Origin: Castor canadensis
Lineage: Eukaryota; Chordata; Mammalia; Rodentia; Castoridae
Assembly (NCBI RefSeq): GCF_047511655.1
Contig: NC_133403.1
Span: 16,117,014-16,181,013, forward strand
DNA: 64,000 nt
Reading direction: 5' to 3'
In this document: in pieces, positions 49,821-60,639 of the stretch
Layout: each line of letters begins with the position of its first letter
Numbering within the stretch: position 1 is the first letter of the stretch
Notes under the pieces: model-generated
What the model was told of the DNA's origin: nothing
Databases searched by the model: none
The model's input: only the letters and a program-made list of their open reading frames with translations
Made by a program: the position numbers and the translations under genes

Positions 49821-50913
49821 GGCCAGCAAATACAACAGAGTGAGGTTCATTGGTCAGGTTTAAATAGTAAAATCAAGGCAGCCTAGACACCAAAGTGAGA
49901 TTGAGGGAAGCCTGGTCAGCACAATGAGATTGAGGTCACAATGGCTTAAGAGCCCTGTGACCACGCCCTACTCCCTGGGTCAGTGCAGCTTAGACTAGCT
50001 ATGAAGTGTGAAATCCCCTGATTCTTCTGTGTTGAGATTTGCCATGTGCACATGCTATTCCTGTCCAGTTTTCTGAAGCACAATTAACTGAGATGTCTTC
50101 CCCACATGACAGTTACTGTTGTCTCCAAGTTTTTCCTGTTTTGCTGCCTAAACTGCCATAGCAACTGGCTAGGCAGGAACTTCTTCACACTCTCAAAGTT
50201 CCAGAGATGGTGAGCCCTCTATGATGTCATAACAAAGGCTTTCCTGATTGGTCACATTGTGAAGGAATAACTCTAAGACCCCTCCCATTTGGTCTAAAAC
50301 AACATGACTGACAGTGCACTGGAGCCATTTTCTGAACACAGGATCCAAGCTTCCAAGTCAGTTTTCTGGGAAAAATTGTTCAAGGTTGAAATGGCAAGAA
50401 ATTTCTGACTTTTTCAAAGAACTCCAAATCCTGGACTAAATTTTTGTTAGAGGGTGATTTGTGGCAGAGACTACAAAAACACCTCAAACTATTTGGAATT
50501 CCATCAGCCATAAATACTCATTTGACATTGAGCAAGTCAATTCCTCTCTCATAAATATGTATTGTCTCAAGTGGACTTGAAATTTGCACCATTGGGATCC
50601 AGTGGATTCTTATTCACTGTCACTATCTTCCTGATTTTATCACAATTAGCAAACATACACACAAACACAATCACACTGGGTATATTCAATAAATGTTAAA
50701 TATTACACAGTAGAGGAATTTGTTAGCTTTCATCTACTGAACAGCAACTTTTAACAATTCTAGAAATTATTGTATTCAAAGAAACATTCGTTAAAGACAT
50801 TAATTTGTACAAATATCCTCTAAGACAAGAAATATTATACCCTTGAGGCAAATGAATTGGTGAAGTCGGTTCAACTCAAGTCTGTGCCTCATAGCAACCT
50901 CATTCCTCCTTAG
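49821..50913 (+). repeat. Tandem array unit 4 (about 1.09 kb)
   Basis: CRE-like 'tgatgtcat' at 50222 and intact inverted CCAAT ('ctgattgg') near 50245. The ATG at 50304 opens 'MTDSALEPFSEHRIQASKS', after which a deletion shifts the frame. Its CA-rich patch is reduced. Confidence 0.9.
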
Positions 50914-51640
50914 ATACCCAAATAGTATCAGGCAGTGAGGCAGTGAAATCAGCCTATGCACCACAGTGAGATCAAGGCCAGCCTGGCCAGCAACAGTAAG
51001 ATCCAGGCCACAATGGCCCAAGAACCCTGTGAGCACACTCCACTCCCTGGGTCACTGCAGTGTAGTCTAGGTGTGAAGAATAGAATGGCCTGATTCTGCT
51101 GTGTTGATATTTTCCATGTGTTCATGTAGTACCTGTCCAGTTTCTTGAGCAACATGTTAACTGAGATGACTTCCCTATATGACAGGAGCATTTACCCCAA
51201 GTTCTTCTCATTGGTACTTATGCTGCCATAGCAACAGGACTGGCACAAGCTACCTCAGCCCTCTTAATGTTCCAGGGGCACTGAGTCCACTTTGATGTCA
51301 TAGCAAAGGCTTTTCTGATTGTTACACTGTGTAGGCAGTAATTTTGAGGCCCCTTGTCCTCCAGTCTACAACAACATGGCTGGCAGTGCCCTGAGGCCAT
51401 CTTCTGAACAGAGGTTCACTTTTGTCTTCCAAGTTCGCCATCAGATTATTGGGAAAAATTGTTCCAGGTTGAATTGGGATGAAATTTCTGATGTTTCCAA
51501 AGAACTCCAAATCTTGGATTAAATTTTGGTGTAAAGGAAGTAATTCCTGGTAGAGTCTACAAAAACACCTCAAGGTAATTGAAGTTCCATCAGCCATTAA
51601 TTCTCATTTGACATTGAGTCTATTCCCTTCTTATAGATAC

Positions 51641-51644
51641 ATCC
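51641..51644. repeat. Target-site duplication, left copy (ATCC)
   Basis: Matches ATCT at 57480-57483 with one change. The sibling units read ATCT at this place, so the left copy mutated after insertion. Confidence 0.85.
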
Positions 51645-52029
51645 TGTAAGAAGGCAGTCTTTTCTATCAAAGCATGTGCAACCATTTTAATTGCCTGCAT
51701 ATTCTGTAGTTCCAGCTTCTTTTTCCAGTTTCCTGCTAAGCCTCATTTGCTGAAGAACATTTCCTGCCACATGGTGTATCTTAACACCTCCCCCAAGTTA
51801 ATATAGAACTTCAACTATTTGAGAAAATTGTGTACTTTTGATTTTGACCAATCCAGATCAAGATGCAAGGTCAATTTCCTCAGGAATATAAGGTGGGACA
51901 GACTGCCTGCTCCTGTGTGCTTGCTCTGCCTATGTGCAAACTTGCCCCTTTGTCATCAGAAGTAAAGTTTTTCATTGCTGAGATAATCCATTTCTTCTGT
52001 GTCTTCAATTGGATCTTTCATTTCTAACA
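51645..52029 (+). mobile_element. 5' LTR of provirus inside the array
   Basis: 385 bp, TGTAAG...AACA. Visible core promoter elements are CCAAT at 51848-51852 and TATAAG at 51887-51892. An AGTAAA at about 51961 may act as polyadenylation signal. It is homologous to the antisense LTR at 30425-30792. Confidence 0.9.
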
Positions 52030-52032
52030 ATT

Positions 52033-52050
52033 TGGTGCATTGGATGGGAA
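52033..52050 (+). promoter_or_regulatory. Primer binding site, tRNA-Gly type
   Basis: Reads 'tggtgcattggatgggaa', two mismatches from the complement of the tRNA-Gly 3' end ('tggtgcattggccgggaa'). It lies three bases after the LTR. Confidence 0.85.
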
Positions 52051-55000
52051 ACATCAACCTTCATCTCAGAGAGCTGCTCAGAAGCCCTTTCTACATGGAA
52101 GGTGCACACCTCCATCTTGTTGCAGGACCTCTGAGTTGTCATGCATCTGGCATTCCTGGACTGGGGATTCATACCTGAGTCTGGATTGTCTCAGCAACAC
52201 AGGGAGACAGGACCCTAGCAAGCATAGCACACTGTGACAGCTATGCAACTCTGTGCACAGACCAAGGTAGGAAATGCCCTTAGGTAGCCAAGTATTCTTT
52301 GATCCCTGGGGAGTTCTTGGAGATTGTGTGAGGGTGAGTGAAACGTGTCTGGAACATGATGTGAGTACAGAGTTTCGATTTGCAGTTCCATAGGTATCCA
52401 GGTGACTACATACAGCTTTCCAGCCAACCACACTGTCCTCACTGGGGGTTCATACGGACTGGACTATTGCTATGTACCACCATCTGCTGGATCCCTCTCT
52501 CCAATGAGGGATCCTCTTTTTTTTCTACCACTCCTCTTTAGCAATTCCCCTAACCAAGCTTTTCCCTTCAGAAATTCCTTTCCCTTCCAAAGCCTCCCAC
52601 ATTAAGAAGCCTCCCCTCATCCAAAAGCCAAAAACCTTCCCTGTCAAAAAACAAAAAGCACCAAAGCAAAAGGCCTGCATCCGCCTTCAGTGAATCTTTT
52701 ATAGCCAGTGATAAACAGGGTGGTGCTGTTGTCAGGGAGGGCATGACATTGTAACAGGAGAAACCTATGTTCCTGCTTCTCTGAACTTAAACAACTTAGG
52801 AGAAGCAGCTGTTCTGCATTTTCTTCTTCTGTGTCCAGAGCTGTGCCAATCTCAGCCTGCAGATAAACATCTTTGGAAAGCAGCTGAGCTGCATCTCGCC
52901 TTGCTTTTATCCAGTTCTCATAGGCTTCTCAAAATCCGTTCTAAACAACCCACCCAACAATCTTGAAAAAGGGGGCAGGATTCACAGACCCCAGGGGGAA
53001 AGAAAGGAAATCAATGTTGTCAGTGTAGGAAACTGTGACATTCCAAGTGGGAATATCCTGAAAGAAAGAAGGAAGAAATGATAATTCCCCTGATGACCCA
53101 AAGAAAAAGAGATCACTTTTTTGGTCCATTCTGCAGCAGCCAGATAATACCTCACTATGTCCCCCTGCAAGGCCCAGGCCTGTCCCTCTTAAGAATGGCC
53201 CACAATTTCCATGGTAAGGAGAAAGAAATTCAGCACATTCAAGTGAAATTCCAAGACAGGGAAAAATGAGTTAGTCTCATCTTTGACCTGAGGCTGGAAA
53301 CATTTTGGAGAGAGACTGTATTCAGTATAGAAATGAAAGCTGTTTAAAAGAATTTTAAGATTTCTTTAAATTTGATGAACATGAAATTTCATCTCTGGAC
53401 TAAGGATAGAAATAGAAGGGGGCTTTAAACCCCCCAATTCATATTGACCTAAAAACCCCTGATATAAAAACACAATGAAGACAATATCACATTCCCCTAA
53501 AAGGGGGGTTGGGTTTACAACTTATATGAAAGGACTTAAAGGATGGCCTTTTGAAACCTTGCATATCTCTCTTTAACACTCTTATCCTACCTGTGAGAAA
53601 ATTGGATGGATCTTACTGGCTGGAGCAGGCTCTCAGAACTATCAACCAAACAGTTCACAGAAGACAGCTGGTATTCCCTAAACACTATACTCTCCTTACT
53701 AGAATCCCTCCTGATTACCAGTGGGTTAGTGTGGCAGATTTAAAACGTGCATTCTGGGCCTACCCTCTAATAGAAGATGACAAGGAAATCTTTGTCTTTG
53801 AATGGGAGGATCTCCAAACTAACAGGAAACAATATCAGTGGACAGTTCTTCCACAAGGATTCACTGATTCTCCCAAGTTGTTAGGCCAAATTTTAGAATG
53901 AGTACTGGAAGAGTTTGCCCTTACCCCTCAGAAAAATGTATTACAATATGCAGATGATTTCTTATTATCTGGAATTACTGAAAAAGAGGTGAACTGATAT
54001 TACAGTCAGCCTTTTAAATTTCCTGAGCCATAAATGACTATGGGTCTCAAAAAACAAGCTGCAGTTTATAGAGCAAGAGGTAAGGTTTTGGGGACTAGTC
54101 AGTAACAGAAGGCATAGACTGAACCCAGAAAGTATAGATGAGATTACTCCCATGCTTCTGACCATGAGGGAGTTTGAAAGATACTTAAGATTGATCAGGT
54201 ATTGTAGGCTTTGGTTAGACTCCTATACTCTTAGAAGCAAAACATACTCCCAATTACTAGAAGAGGGACTGATACCTTAATTTGGAAACCAGAGGAAATT
54301 CTAATGATAGAGGAACTTAAATTGTCTCTGGTCACCACCCCTGTGTTTACCCTACCTTCCCTGAAGAAGTCTTTCTGCCTATTTGTTAATGTAGATAAAA
54401 GAACAGCCTTGGGAGTCCTCACTCGGGAATATGGAGAGAAGAGACAACCTGTAGCTTCTTTATCCAAAATTCTTGATCCTGTCACATGAGCATGACCAGA
54501 ATGTGTCCAAACAGTTGAAGCCACAGTCATATTGACTGAAGAGAGCAGGAAACTGACTTTTTGGGTATCTCCAATAGACAGCATGCCTCACCATGTTAGG
54601 GTCATTCTGCAACAAAAGGTGGGAAGGTGGTTAACTGACTCTAGGGTTTGAAAATACGAGGCTATGCTACTAGAAAGGAGTGATCTAAATATGACTGCTG
54701 AGAATTATCTATATCCAACTGAGTTCCTACTGGGAAGGAAAACACAAGATTCCATCGAACATTGTTGCTTAGATATTGATGTATATCAGACCAAAGTTAG
54801 ACCAGACCTCAGAGACACTCCTTTTTTAGATGGATACAAATTGATTACAGATGACTCTTCTAAAATGATCCAAGGAAGAAGACACAATGCATATTCAGTG
54901 GTGGATGGGAAAAATGAAAAGTTATTGAGTCAGGAAAATTATCCAACAACTGGTCGGATCAGACCTTTGAGTTGTTTTCATTCAATCAGGCCCTAAAATT

Positions 55001-57242
55001 TCTAAAAGACAAGGAAAGAACTATCTATACAGATTCAAAGTATGCACTGGGGGTAGCACATACCATTGGGAATATATTGGTGGAAAGGGATCAATTAACA
55101 GTAAAGAATGGGATCTGATACACAAGGAATTGATTATTAAACTGCTAGAGAGCCCTATGCTTCCCAAAGAAATTGCGATTGTTCATGTATCAGGACATGA
55201 AGGAGTTAACTTCCTGGATTCTCAGGGAAACAATTCAACTAATAAGGCTGCCCTTCATTTGGAATTCAAAATGTTACATCTCACTCCTGATGTCCAGGTA
55301 ACATCCTTGAATCCCATTTTCACTCCCCTAGAGAAGGTTCAACTAGAGAAATTGGGTGCCTCCAAAACCCAGGAAGGGAAATGACTAGTCCTAGCTGAGA
55401 CACAAATACTTTCTAATCCCCCATTCAGGGAAGTAATGACCCAGTTTCACTGGGGGAGTCATTAGGGAATTCAAGTCATGTGTAATGCTATTCTCAGGGC
55501 TTACTTATGTCCACAAATTTATTCCTTGGCAAAGCAGGTAATTGAGAGTTGTTTTACTTGAAGAAAAGTTAACAAGCAGGTTCTGAGTGAACAACTTCCA
55601 GGAGGAAGAAATCCAGGATTAATGCCCTTTCAGAGTATTCAGGTGGATTATACAGGGTTACCTTGGGTAGGTCACTTAAAAAATTTCCTAGTTACAGTAG
55701 ATCGTCTAACCAACTGGGTCAAGGCTATGACTCTATTAAGTGCCACTCCAAGTGGAATAGTCAAAGTACTTTGGATAACATAAATCATCGATTTGGACTT
55801 GTTGAAAATATAGATTCAGATAATGGGAGCTACTTCACAGCCAACATAGTTAAAGAATTTACGAAATGGAAATATCATACCCCATGACATTCCCTGTTCC
55901 TCAGGAAGAGTTGAAAGGATGAATCAGACCTTAAAAAGACAATTAACCCAATTAGTTCCTGAGAAATGTCCACCCTGGCTGAATTGCCTACCCCATGTTT
56001 TGCTCAGGATTAGAGCAGCTCCCTAGGAAGATATGAGTTTCTCCTTATGAAATGTTATATAGGTTACCATACTTAGACCCAACCTTTGACCTCCTCTCTT
56101 TTGAAACCAAATACCAGTTTCTCCAAAACTATGTACTCAGTCTCTCTTCAGTATTGTAATCCCTTACACATCAAGAATTGCTGGCTTAAGCCCCATAACT
56201 CAAGTTCTCAGCACACTCGTGTCAGTCTGGAAATGACATCTTGGTCAGAATCTGGAGTGGAGAGAAGCTTGAGCCATCCTGGGAGGTACCATACCTGACA
56301 GAGACACTGTCACTACAGAGACAGCAGTGTGCACCAATGAAAGAAGATGGACCCACTACACTCAAGTAAAGTGAGAACATCAGGAAGAACACTGGACCAT
56401 GTGCTCAAAACCTGGTGACACAAGAGTAACTTTAAAAAGACTAGTGGGACTATTGTTTCTCTTTCACTTAGGAAATTGCATAACTACTATTAGTGTTCAC
56501 CAGGCTTCCTCTCTTAGAACCGTCAAGTTTGATGTATGTCTTGCAATCCCCTGTGGTAATCTTAAAAACCAATATTATATCCAGGGATTAGAAATATATA
56601 TACATATATAAAAATGCCCTCTTCCAAGAAAGGACAACCTGTGGCAATAAATCTTGTCACTGTTATTCCACTTAATTAATGACCTCAGGTGGTCAGACCC
56701 CCACTTTGTGGTCAGGCCTCAGGTGATTAGACCCTTACTTTGAATCTTTAATTACACCTTAGCCTCTCTAGGTGTGGAGTGGGAGGAGGAGGTAGAGTTT
56801 CTGGGGAATGTATCCAGGTGCAGCAAAGGCTAATTCTTTGAAGAGGTAAACAATAAAACCACTCTAACTGTTGCCAGGTCAGACATCTGGTGATATTGGA
56901 ATGGATACTTACTTGAGGTTCTTCCAATCAAAAGGAGTGAGACTTGTATTTTAGTCCAATTAACTATACTTTCTATCCTGGCATTTCAAAGTCCTAAACC
57001 CTCTTTAAGAGGAAACAAACATGAGATCCTACTTCTCCTAGAGGGTCACTCAACTTTCATATTTATATAGAGCCCATTAGCGTCCCATGAGGAGTTTGCA
57101 ATGAATTCAAAGCAAGATATCAAATAGCTGCAGGACTCGAGATAGCATTGTTTTTGTTGTATACTATCAATAAAAATGTGGACTGAATTAATTACATCTA
57201 TTATAATCAACAGATATTGGTTAACTACACACAAGATGCAGT
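52051..57242 (+). pseudogene. Interior of class I ERV: gag, pol and a shortened env, broken
   Basis: Gag is mostly unreadable, with a nucleocapsid zinc knuckle at about 53013-53065 that has an in-frame stop and its last cysteine changed to tyrosine. Pol follows: reverse transcriptase with an intact YADD box (53947-53958), but stops on both sides; an RNase H segment (54660-55380) with 'TDSKYA' and 'VSGHEG' landmarks; and integrase (55420-56150) with 'VDYTG', 'SDNGSYF' and 'SSGRVERMNQ' motifs in shifted frames. An env start is visible at 56399-56611. Most of env and the polypurine tract are gone by 57240. Confidence 0.88.
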
Positions 57243-57479
57243 AAAATTAATATAGAATTTCAGCCAATCAAGAAGATTGTGAACTGTTGATCTGCATCAA
57301 CCCAGGTCAAGAAGGCAGGGTGGGTCATGTCAGGAATATAAGGAGAGAAAGAACGCCTGCCCCTGTGTTCTTGCTCTGCCTTTGTGCATACTCACACCCT
57401 TCTGATCAAAAGTTAAGTTTTGCATTGCTAAGACAATCCACTTTTCCCATGTTTTCAGTGGGAACTTTCATTTCTAACA
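57243..57479 (+). mobile_element. Truncated 3' LTR of the provirus
   Basis: Only the last 237 bases of the 385-bp LTR remain, beginning at 'ttaatatagaatttc', equivalent to about 51799. The first 150 or so bases of U3 and the adjoining env end were deleted. The end 'tttctaaca' matches the 5' LTR exactly and is followed by ATCT. Confidence 0.85.
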
Positions 57480-57862
57480 ATCTTCAGTCACCATAGGTTA
57501 TTGCCTTAAGTGAACTTGAAATTTTCACCACCAATGACCAGTGGATCCTTATTCACTGCTTTTGTCTTCCTGATTTTATCACAATACACAAACATGCACA
57601 CACATAATGACATACACACACACAATGGGTACATTCAGTCATTGTTAAATACTGTACAGTGTATGATTTTATTAGCTTTTATTTAATGAACAGCAACCTT
57701 CAGCAATACCAGAAATTACTGCATTCAAAGAAACACACATGGAATAAATTAATTTCTACAAATAGCCTTTAAGACAAGAAATATTATACACTTTTTGCAA
57801 ATGAAGAAGTGAAGTCAGCTCAACTGAAGCCTGTGTATCAGAGTGACTTCATTCCCCCCTAG

Positions 57863-58735
57863 ACACCAGACAAAAACAATACATTGAGGTCCTGTGGTTG
57901 GGTTGTGTATGTAAAATCAAGGTAGCCTGTGCTCCACAGAGAGATCAAGGGCATTCTGGTCAGGACAGTGACATGAAGAACCAGGCCACAGAGATCAAAG
58001 AGCCCTGTGTGTACACTCAACTCTCTGGGTCACTGCAGAATAAGTAGCTGTGAAGAATGGAATCCCATGATTCTGTTGTGTTGAGATTTGCTATATGGAT
58101 GTGCTGTACCTGTCCAGTTTCCTGAGCAACAGTTTATCTGAGATATATGCTACATTATAGGACCATTTCCCCCCAGGTTTGTCTTGCTTTGCTACCTATG
58201 TTGCCATAGCAAGAGGCCAGGAGCAACCTCAGGCCTCCCAAAGTTCCAATGGCAGTGAGCCTTCTGTGATGTCATAATAAAAGTTTTTCTGATTTGCTAC
58301 ACTGCATAGGCACTAGCTCTGAGGCCCCTCCCCTCTAGTCTACAACAATATGTTTGGAAGTACCCTGAGGCCATTTTTTGACCAGAGGATAAGTTTTGTC
58401 TTCCAAGTTCCCCATCAGCTTGCTGGGACCTAATTGTTCAAAGGTGAATTGGGATGAAATTTCTGACATTCCCAATAATTCCAAATTCTGGATTAAAATT
58501 TGGATACAAAGGAAGTGATTCTTGGTAGAGAGTACAATAATACCTCAAGCTATTTGGAATTTCAACAGCCATTAATACTCACTTGACATTTGACAAATCA
58601 ATTCCCCTCTCAGAACTACATCTTCAATCACCATAGGATATTTTCCTTAAGTGGACATGAAAGGTTCACCTTCAGGAATCAGTGGGTTCTTATTCACTGT
58701 CTCTGTCTTCCTGATTTTGTCACAATATCCAAAAG

Positions 58736-58771
<36 letters not shown>

Positions 58772-59000
58772 GTAGGTATATTCAATGGATGTTAAATATC
58801 TCATGGTAAGTGAATTTATTAGCTTTTATCTACTAAACAGCAACTTTCATCAATGCCAGAAATTATTGAATACAAAGAAACACTCCTAAAAGTGTTCCTA
58901 CACATTTCTTTTGAGACAAGACCCTTCGGTAAATGAAGTAGTGAATTGAGTTCAACTCAAGTCTGTGCCTCAAAGCAACCTCATTCCTCCCTATACATCT
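57863..59000 (+). repeat. Tandem array unit 6 (about 1.14 kb)
   Basis: CRE-like 'tgatgtcat' at 58267; the CCAAT position is changed ('ctgatttgc'). The ATG at 58350 opens 'MFGSTLRPFFDQRISFVFQV' and stops soon after. The CA microsatellite has grown to about 16 repeats (58738-58769). Confidence 0.9.
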
Positions 59001-59115
59001 GGCTAGTACCACACAGTGAGGTCCGCTGATCACTTGGAGACAGTGAAATCTAGACAGCATATATGCCACAGCAAGATCAAGGCAGATTGATCAGCTTTGA
59101 GATCCTGGCCAAAAT
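59001..59115 (+). repeat. Partial seventh unit, array edge
   Basis: Carries only the first 'cagtgaggtc...cagtgaaatc...gcaagatcaaggc' block; homology fades after about 59115. Confidence 0.75.
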
Positions 59116-60239
59116 GGTTAACTAGGTACTTATCCTGCCTGAGAATGTCCAACTAGTGTCTGGTAGTAACCTGGGTGTCATGCCTGCCTGATGTCACAGA
59201 GCTCAGGCTCTGTCCACTGCCGTGCCCCTTGATGTGCCAGGAACTGATCTGGTTCAGCTGCTTGCATTTTGTATTGTTTTTTCTAACAAATTGTTTCAAA
59301 TAACTTCCAATTTAAACATAAAAGTTGCCTGGATGGTACAGAGAACCCCTAAGCTCCCTTGTGCAGGCTCCCCACAAACTTACAAAATCAGTCTACTTGG
59401 TCCAGGAGCACTGTTATCTCATACTTCAAGTTTTTTCCTTCCATGTGGAGCTAGAGCTTCATCAAGAACCCTGTGTAAAATCAATCCAGGGTGAAAGATT
59501 CTTAATTCTCATTACCCACTCCCAGCCTAAGGGTTTTTAATTTCACTCAGGGTCTCAGTGTGGTTAAAAGCAAGTAGTGGACAATGTAATACAATCCTCT
59601 AATGTCATTTAAACTATCCATGGTGAGCACCTTCATGGGGAGACCTGACTCTGTATCCATTCATGAAAGGGGTAGTGAGAGAGAGTCAATATTTAGTAGA
59701 GGCCCTGTGTGTGTACAAGCTGCTTGGAATCCCCTTCATCTGATACTGTAGAAGATTAAATGGAATGTCCATGTGAGAGGACATGGATTAGTTTGTCTCA
59801 AAACAAAACAGTGAGGGGATCAGGAGCTATAATTGGGGGTCACACATGCTATCAGTTCCTGGGCTGGTCAGTTGCTGAGTTTGCCTTGGCCAGGTTATTT
59901 GTTTTCTTAGCTATTTCCATCTCTATTTCTTTACCCCAGAGACCTGAAAAATAATGTCTATGTCCAATGTTTGTGGTCTCAGTGATGAAGATGATTGCCA
60001 CAGTCCCTACTCAGTTGCAACTGAGCACTGCTTTGACTATGTAATATTGAACCCTTAGATCTTTCTGGTGATTTACACAAGGTGATGTCACAGGGAATTT
60101 TTCATTTGAGGTAGAGCAGTTTGTCAGTAACAAATAGATCCTGTACCCATAACTTCATTCCTTGGCATACCTAGCTTATTTTACTTGGGTTCCCTTCTTT
60201 TCGACTCCTTCATATGCAAAGGGCACAAGTCATTCTCCT
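59116..60239. other. No recognised feature
   Basis: A 90-codon plus frame at 59222-59494 has no resemblance I can name. Confidence 0.4.
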
Positions 60240-60620
60240 TTTTCTTGCTTACTTGTTTTTTTCCCACCATAACAGGGTTTTGCCTCTGGGCCCCAGGGTG
60301 CTAAGCAAATACTCTACCACTTGGGTTATGACCCCAGCCCTTTTGGCATTTCTTTGATAGGGTCTCATGATTTTCCCTAGACCATCCTTGGACCACAATT
60401 TCCACACCTACAACTCCCTCATTGCTGGAATGACAAACATGCTCTATAAAGCTCAGAGTATTGTTGACATCAGTTCTCAGTAACATTTTCCTCCACCTGA
60501 TCTCAGACCATGATCTTCCTAATCACTGCCTCCCAACTTGTTGAGGTTATAGACACGGACTACCATGGACTGCAAACTCTAGATCTATTAAGACTGAGAT
60601 TACAGACCTTACAGTCCATT
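60240..60620 (-). repeat. Antisense ID+B1 SINEs, degraded
   Basis: ID-like 'gggttttgcctctggg' and 'aaatactctaccacttgggttatgaccccagccc' (60315-60340), then B1-like 'gatagggtctcatgattttccctagacc'. A further B1-like piece near 60500-60580 reads 'ctgatctcagaccatgatcttcc'. Confidence 0.65.
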
Positions 60621-60639
60621 TTTTTTGGTTGTATTCTAT

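Larger units (their letters stand above)
50914..57862 (+). repeat. Tandem array unit 5, interrupted by a provirus
   Basis: Without the 5.84-kb provirus and one target copy, the unit is about 1.11 kb, in line with its neighbours. CRE-like 'tgatgtcat' at 51293. The ATG at 51376 opens 'MAGSALRPSSEQRFTFVFQV' and runs 48 codons to a stop near 51522. The provirus sits in the 'ctacatcttcaatcacc' block: the left half ends 'gatacatcc' at 51644, and the right half resumes 'atcttcagtcacc' at 57480. Confidence 0.9.

Noticed and set aside
53551..53901. Open reverse-transcriptase frame of the array provirus as a functional gene
   Set aside because: Stops flank it and gag, env and integrase frames are broken; one intact YADD box does not make it active.
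46420..59115. Array as a CRISPR-like or bacterial repeat structure
   Set aside because: Units are 1.1 kb, without short repeat/spacer alternation, and the setting is mammalian.
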